Positions 60,626-64,000 of a DNA stretch of 64,000 bases are shown here, piece after piece. The notes beneath the pieces were generated by a model. That model saw only the letters and a program-made list of their open reading frames with translations, was not told the origin of the DNA and ran no database searches. Position 1 is the stretch's first letter; the number at the start of each line of letters is the position of its first letter. A program made the translations under genes and the position numbers. Source of the stretch: Actinomycetota bacterium. Its GTDB lineage: Bacteria; Actinomycetota; Thermoleophilia; Gaiellales; Gaiellaceae. Location of the stretch: NCBI GenBank assembly GCA_003162055.1, contig PMNA01000013.1, positions 183,064-247,063 on the forward strand, read 5' to 3'.

Positions 60626-63009
60626 AGCTCACACCGTTAAATTACGTCACCGTTGTCGACCTCGATGCGGATGTAAACGACATTGGTAACGACTTCTCCG
60701 AGTTCCAACGGAGGCAATTGCCGGATGCGTCCGGTGGTCTCGTAGATGCGACGCGAGTCGTTGTCTTCGGTCGCTATTCAGGGCTTTGTGCATGTGAGTC
60801 GCTCGTCGAGGATCTCGTTCTCTCCGCATCGGTTGAACGAATACTCTTCGTTGTGACCGGTAGCGAAGAGGATCCCGGGCCCGGGGGATGTGTCCTCGAG
60901 CTACCGGTGCCACTTGGACGTAAAACAGCGGCAGTGCTTTGGATCGGTGACCCTCGGGGCGTTCTCTGGCGAATGAGAACGGCAAAAGCACAGGCACTGA
61001 CTGTCTCACGCGACGATCCAGAGGGCGAGGCGGCGCACGCCGCTCTGATCGACTGCCTGCGCCTTCCAGAGGTGTTTGACGCCGTTTTTGATTCAACGGT
61101 CGAGATCTCAACTATCGTCTCGCCGGGCCTGCATGTCGTAGTTCCTGGTGGTGGTGGAGCGGAGCTATTAAGTACCGCCGATGCCTCGGCCATTCACACC
61201 TTGGCTGGCGAGACGGCTCTTGATCTCCAAGAACTTGTTGGCACAGTGCCGCCGGCGATTGAAGGGAAGACATTCCTTTTTGGGAATGCGCCACCACCAC
61301 CAGAAATATTCGAGGCTGAAGGCCCTATCGGGCGACTGGTGCGCGAGATACATGAGTGTCATGCTGGAGCAACGAAGGCAGCGAGCGAGATCATAGAGCG
61401 GCCAAGCGTGCGCGCTAGAGCGGACGAGCCCACGAAGCGGATAAGGATTCTAGGCCAGGTGTTCTCTTCGTTGAAGACACTCTTGCGCGACGACCTTTTC
61501 GAACACGTCGATGGCTCGGATGGACTCGATCCGTCGGAGATCCAGGTGCTGAAGAAGGCCGGGCTTCGCGCAGCCGCGATTCAGCCGCGTACGGAGACGA
61601 ACTCCGGCGAGGCAGAGAACGAGCTGCGCGACTTCACTGTATCCGAGCTTCGCAAAACGGGATCTCTACTCGCTGTCGTCGGTGAGCTTCGAGTAATGGC
61701 CGATCGAGCACGACCGCGTTCCAGTCGAGAAACGATTGCGGCTCTTGATAACGCCTGCCCCGATTCCTTAATCGACCATCTGAAGTCTTTCCCATCGCTT
61801 CGTATCAGGCTCGGAGGCGCTCATCCGCTCACAACACTGTTCGCGCTCTTCGCTGTGACTCTCTGTATCCCGCCAGCGTTCATCCCACTTCCGATTGCTG
61901 GAGTTGTTCTGCTGGCGCTTGCGATGTTGCTTCTTTCTGGAACGACGACTCTGCGCAACCTTAAGGGTTTCTTCGCGCTCGAACGAGACAAGCTCTATGT
62001 GGTTGGTGGGACTGCAGCTGCGGGAATGATCGTGGGCGGAATTGTCCGGGCGACGGCAGAATCAAACGCGCTCACTATCGGTGCGTCGATCGCAGTGCCA
62101 CTTCTCTACGCTTTATGGGCGCGCGAAGTCTGGCACGACTCAACGGTTCGTTGGGTTGAAGGAGCGAGGCTTGAAGAGGTGCTTCCAGCGCTCGATCAAA
62201 TGCTCGACACAACGGTTGGTGTAACGATGAACGATTGGATTTTGGCCAACCCGCGAGTCCAGTTTGCGCGAACCGCAACTCGGATTGCAGACGCGTTGGA
62301 GCAGATCCGCGCTGGGTTGTTGGGAGAAATAGCTCCCAGCTCGGATGTGCAAACGCGCAGCGCGGAGTTGGTACGGAGGCGCTGCAACCCAGCCGTAAGA
62401 GCTGATCTGGATGAGCACGTTGGCGGTGGGCTATTGAGTCACGCAAATGAGATTGAGGAAATCGTCATGCACGACTACATCGATCTCATCGAGTCCTCGA
62501 TCGCGGAACACTGGGTTAGCATAAACTCCGCTCCCAACGACCAGTCGCCGAAAACCGTGTACGAGGCTTTTCAAGAACGCAGTCTCGAGTATCGTAACGA
62601 ATTGCAGCTTCACGGACTCTTCCGAGAGGCGACAGTCGGATTTGCGACAAACGGCAACCGCAGTGTGCGCGGAGCCAGAAAACGCGCAGACCTTTTAGCG
62701 GATCTCTGGCGTGAGATCGACGGCCTCGATGATCTTCTCGCCGTTACTCCCGATAGCGACATCGTTCAGTTCTGCGCGCCGGACGATTTGCTTCTCCTCA
62801 ACGAGAGTCCAGAGAGTGCGAAGATGGTGCGGTTTGCACCTGCGAGCTATTCACGAGACGGCTCGGGTTTACAGGTTACGCGTACCGAGATGATGTTGAT
62901 CGCCGGTGTCCTCAGACTCGTCCCATTACGAGCTGGCACCGCGCGTATCACGCCAGAGCGTAAACCAAAGCGCAAACGGCGATCGGCGGATGCGACTGCT
63001 TCTTCTTAG
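60622..63009 (+). CDS. Large four-helix membrane protein coupled to the tubulin-like gene
   Basis: A 795-residue protein, family not recognised. An N-terminal domain of about 390 residues is cytosolic, with alternating strands (VVVFGRYSGLCACE, ERILFVVTGSEEDPG). Four central helices lie at about 400-510 (LTTLFALFAVTLCIPPAF, AGVVLLALAMLLLSG, LYVVGGTAAAGMIVGGIV, LTIGASIAVPLLYALW). A helical C-terminal domain ends with a basic tail (KPKRKRRSADATASS). It overlaps the tubulin-like gene, so the two are probably made in fixed ratio. It could anchor the filament to the membrane. Confidence 0.75.
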   Translation: MKLTPLNYVTVVDLDADVNDIGNDFSEFQRRQLPDASGGLVDATRVVVFGRYSGLCACESLVEDLVLSASVERILFVVTGSEEDPGPGGCVLELPVPLGRKTAAVLWIGDPRGVLWRMRTAKAQALTVSRDDPEGEAAHAALIDCLRLPEVFDAVFDSTVEISTIVSPGLHVVVPGGGGAELLSTADASAIHTLAGETALDLQELVGTVPPAIEGKTFLFGNAPPPPEIFEAEGPIGRLVREIHECHAGATKAASEIIERPSVRARADEPTKRIRILGQVFSSLKTLLRDDLFEHVDGSDGLDPSEIQVLKKAGLRAAAIQPRTETNSGEAENELRDFTVSELRKTGSLLAVVGELRVMADRARPRSSRETIAALDNACPDSLIDHLKSFPSLRIRLGGAHPLTTLFALFAVTLCIPPAFIPLPIAGVVLLALAMLLLSGTTTLRNLKGFFALERDKLYVVGGTAAAGMIVGGIVRATAESNALTIGASIAVPLLYALWAREVWHDSTVRWVEGARLEEVLPALDQMLDTTVGVTMNDWILANPRVQFARTATRIADALEQIRAGLLGEIAPSSDVQTRSAELVRRRCNPAVRADLDEHVGGGLLSHANEIEEIVMHDYIDLIESSIAEHWVSINSAPNDQSPKTVYEAFQERSLEYRNELQLHGLFREATVGFATNGNRSVRGARKRADLLADLWREIDGLDDLLAVTPDSDIVQFCAPDDLLLLNESPESAKMVRFAPASYSRDGSGLQVTRTEMMLIAGVLRLVPLRAGTARITPERKPKRKRRSADATASS

Positions 63010-63164
63010 CTTATCCTTGAGGCAAACCGCTGCTCACGCTTAAGCACGTGGGTCTCGCCCGACTTACGGGAAGAGCTGGCAAATCCAGAAATACCTCTTC
63101 GATCGATGGAGGCGGGCGGGTATTTGTACTCTGGCAACGGGTGTAATAATCGCGGAGCGATGAG

Positions 63165-64000
63165 TTGACCTTACGATCTAGTAGGAACGAAGCATCGAGT
63201 AAAAACACTACTGGCGGTGCGTCTGGATTCACTCGATACCAAAGGTTCCGTTACGCTTTCGACAGAACCTTGTCGCGAGGAACATTACCGCTCACGATTT
63301 GGCTCGTCGCAGCTAGTCTTCTATTTGTCGGGCTTTTTACGACGGTAGTTTTACTCGGCCGATTAGCGCCTGCGGGGGCCGATGGACGAAGACCAGGTGT
63401 GTCGCGGCAGTTTTATAATGACTTGCTGCACATAATCGATCCTGGCGCTCTCACCCACGATGCTCTCGGCGGCGAGGTAGTAGGGTGGGCCTTTCTCATA
63501 ATAATGCTTACGGTGACTGTTGCCGGCTTGTTTGTATTCGGCTCATTTATCGGCATCATATCGACCGGGCTTCAAGAGAGGTTAACCGAGCTCCGCAAAG
63601 GCCACTCGGTCGTACTCGAGCGGGATCACACATTGATCTTAGGATGGTCGCCAAATGTTATCACGATAATTACCGAGATCCTTATAGCGAGGTCAACTGA
63701 GAAAAGGCCTCCGATCGTCGTGTTCGCTAATAGGGACAAAAACGAGATGGAAGATGAGATCCGCTCTAAAGTCGATGAAATCCGACGCGCTCGGCTCGTA
63801 GTTAGGACGGGCGATCCAACCGATCCTGACGAGCTAGCGATATCAAACCCTCAAGGAGCACGCTCAATTATTGTTCTTGGCGAAAGTGGCGATGATCCCG
63901 ACTCCGAAGTACTTAAAACAATTCTCGCCATCGTCCAGAGTCCTGAACGTAAACGCGGCTCTTATCACATAGTTGGTGTCCTTCGTGACTCCGACAATCT
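63165..64000 (+). CDS. CASTOR/POLLUX-like ion channel subunit (3' end outside window)
   Basis: Open from TTG 63165 to the window end, so the track does not list it. After a basic N-terminus there are two hydrophobic segments (LPLTIWLVAASLLFVGLFTTVVLL; FLIIMLTVTVAGLFVFGSFIGIIST). The loop between them carries an acidic, Gly-containing pore-like region. From about residue 150 a Rossmann/TrkA-N-like regulatory domain begins (HTLILGWSPNVITIITEIL, PPIVVFANRDKNEMEDEI, ARSIIVLGES). This is the layout of bacterial CASTOR/POLLUX/SYM8 homologues. It lies 155 bases after the membrane gene on the same strand. Confidence 0.75.
   Translation, partial: MTLRSSRNEASSKNTTGGASGFTRYQRFRYAFDRTLSRGTLPLTIWLVAASLLFVGLFTTVVLLGRLAPAGADGRRPGVSRQFYNDLLHIIDPGALTHDALGGEVVGWAFLIIMLTVTVAGLFVFGSFIGIISTGLQERLTELRKGHSVVLERDHTLILGWSPNVITIITEILIARSTEKRPPIVVFANRDKNEMEDEIRSKVDEIRRARLVVRTGDPTDPDELAISNPQGARSIIVLGESGDDPDSEVLKTILAIVQSPERKRGSYHIVGVLRDSDN

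Noticed and set aside
1-64000. CRISPR array, rRNA or phage structural gene cluster
   Set aside because: No regularly spaced repeats, rRNA-like stretches or capsid, tail or terminase motifs were seen, so the phage-type methyltransferase is treated as isolated cargo.

Overview
The window is high-GC DNA with many GTG starts and the block queA - tgt - fused secDF. That points to a high-GC actinobacterium, plausibly Thermoleophilia/Solirubrobacterales; this is an inference from gene content, and the class-level guess is weak. No rRNA, tRNA or CRISPR array was recognised.

Bases 1 to about 11,910 are ordinary chromosomal backbone: the end of a sensor kinase, class II aldolase, a coiled-coil protein, queA, tgt, secDF, a phasin-like helical protein, an MprF-like C-terminal-domain protein, an ABC1/UbiB-type kinase and a receiver-like protein. 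The receiver reading frame breaks off at about 11,912, where the sequence changes character. From there to the end of the window is an accessory island of at least 52 kb. It has lower and uneven GC, mixed gene orientation, duplicated cassettes, gene fragments and many defence-type genes.

Island layout: (a) 12.1-13.7 kb, a DDE transposase; (b) 13.9-19.2 kb, a winged-helix protein and a type II CBASS operon (CD-NTase, separate E2 and E1, JAB peptidase, Cap4 nuclease-SAVED effector); (c) 19.4-24.5 kb, DUF4236-TPR, DUF4238, a PD-(D/E)XK nuclease with a small membrane partner, and a zinc-ribbon protein; (d) 24.5-28.1 kb, two large unknown proteins and a scar zone of gene fragments; (e) 28.1-30.8 kb, a XamI-like restriction-modification pair; (f) 31.0-34.5 kb, a ribbon-helix-helix protein coupled to a large GHKL ATPase, a likely two-gene defence operon; (g) 34.5-43.5 kb, small unknown genes, a secreted HNH nuclease, a phage-type adenine methyltransferase and two copies of an 84-aa plus zinc-ribbon gene pair; (h) 43.7-48.7 kb, alpha/beta hydrolase, membrane-anchored MurF-like ligase, D-Ala-D-Ala-type ligase, HEAT protein and VanX-like dipeptidase; (i) 48.7-54.3 kb, a membrane protein, a truncated DUF1883-TIR gene next to an FtsK-like fragment, a lipoprotein, a zinc-ribbon/Ltp-repeat membrane protein, and a zinc-finger gene with an in-frame amber codon; (j) 54.5 kb to the end, a co-directional cluster of membrane protein, secreted von Willebrand A protein with a cytoplasmic tail, tubulin/FtsZ-like GTPase, four-helix membrane protein and a CASTOR/POLLUX-like channel subunit.

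The two most likely under-described systems are the vWA-tubulin-channel cluster (j) and the MurF/Ddl/VanX peptide cluster (h). The RHH-GHKL operon (f) and the repeatedly duplicated small cassettes come next. All functional statements rest on motifs read by eye and remembered family features; no database search was run.
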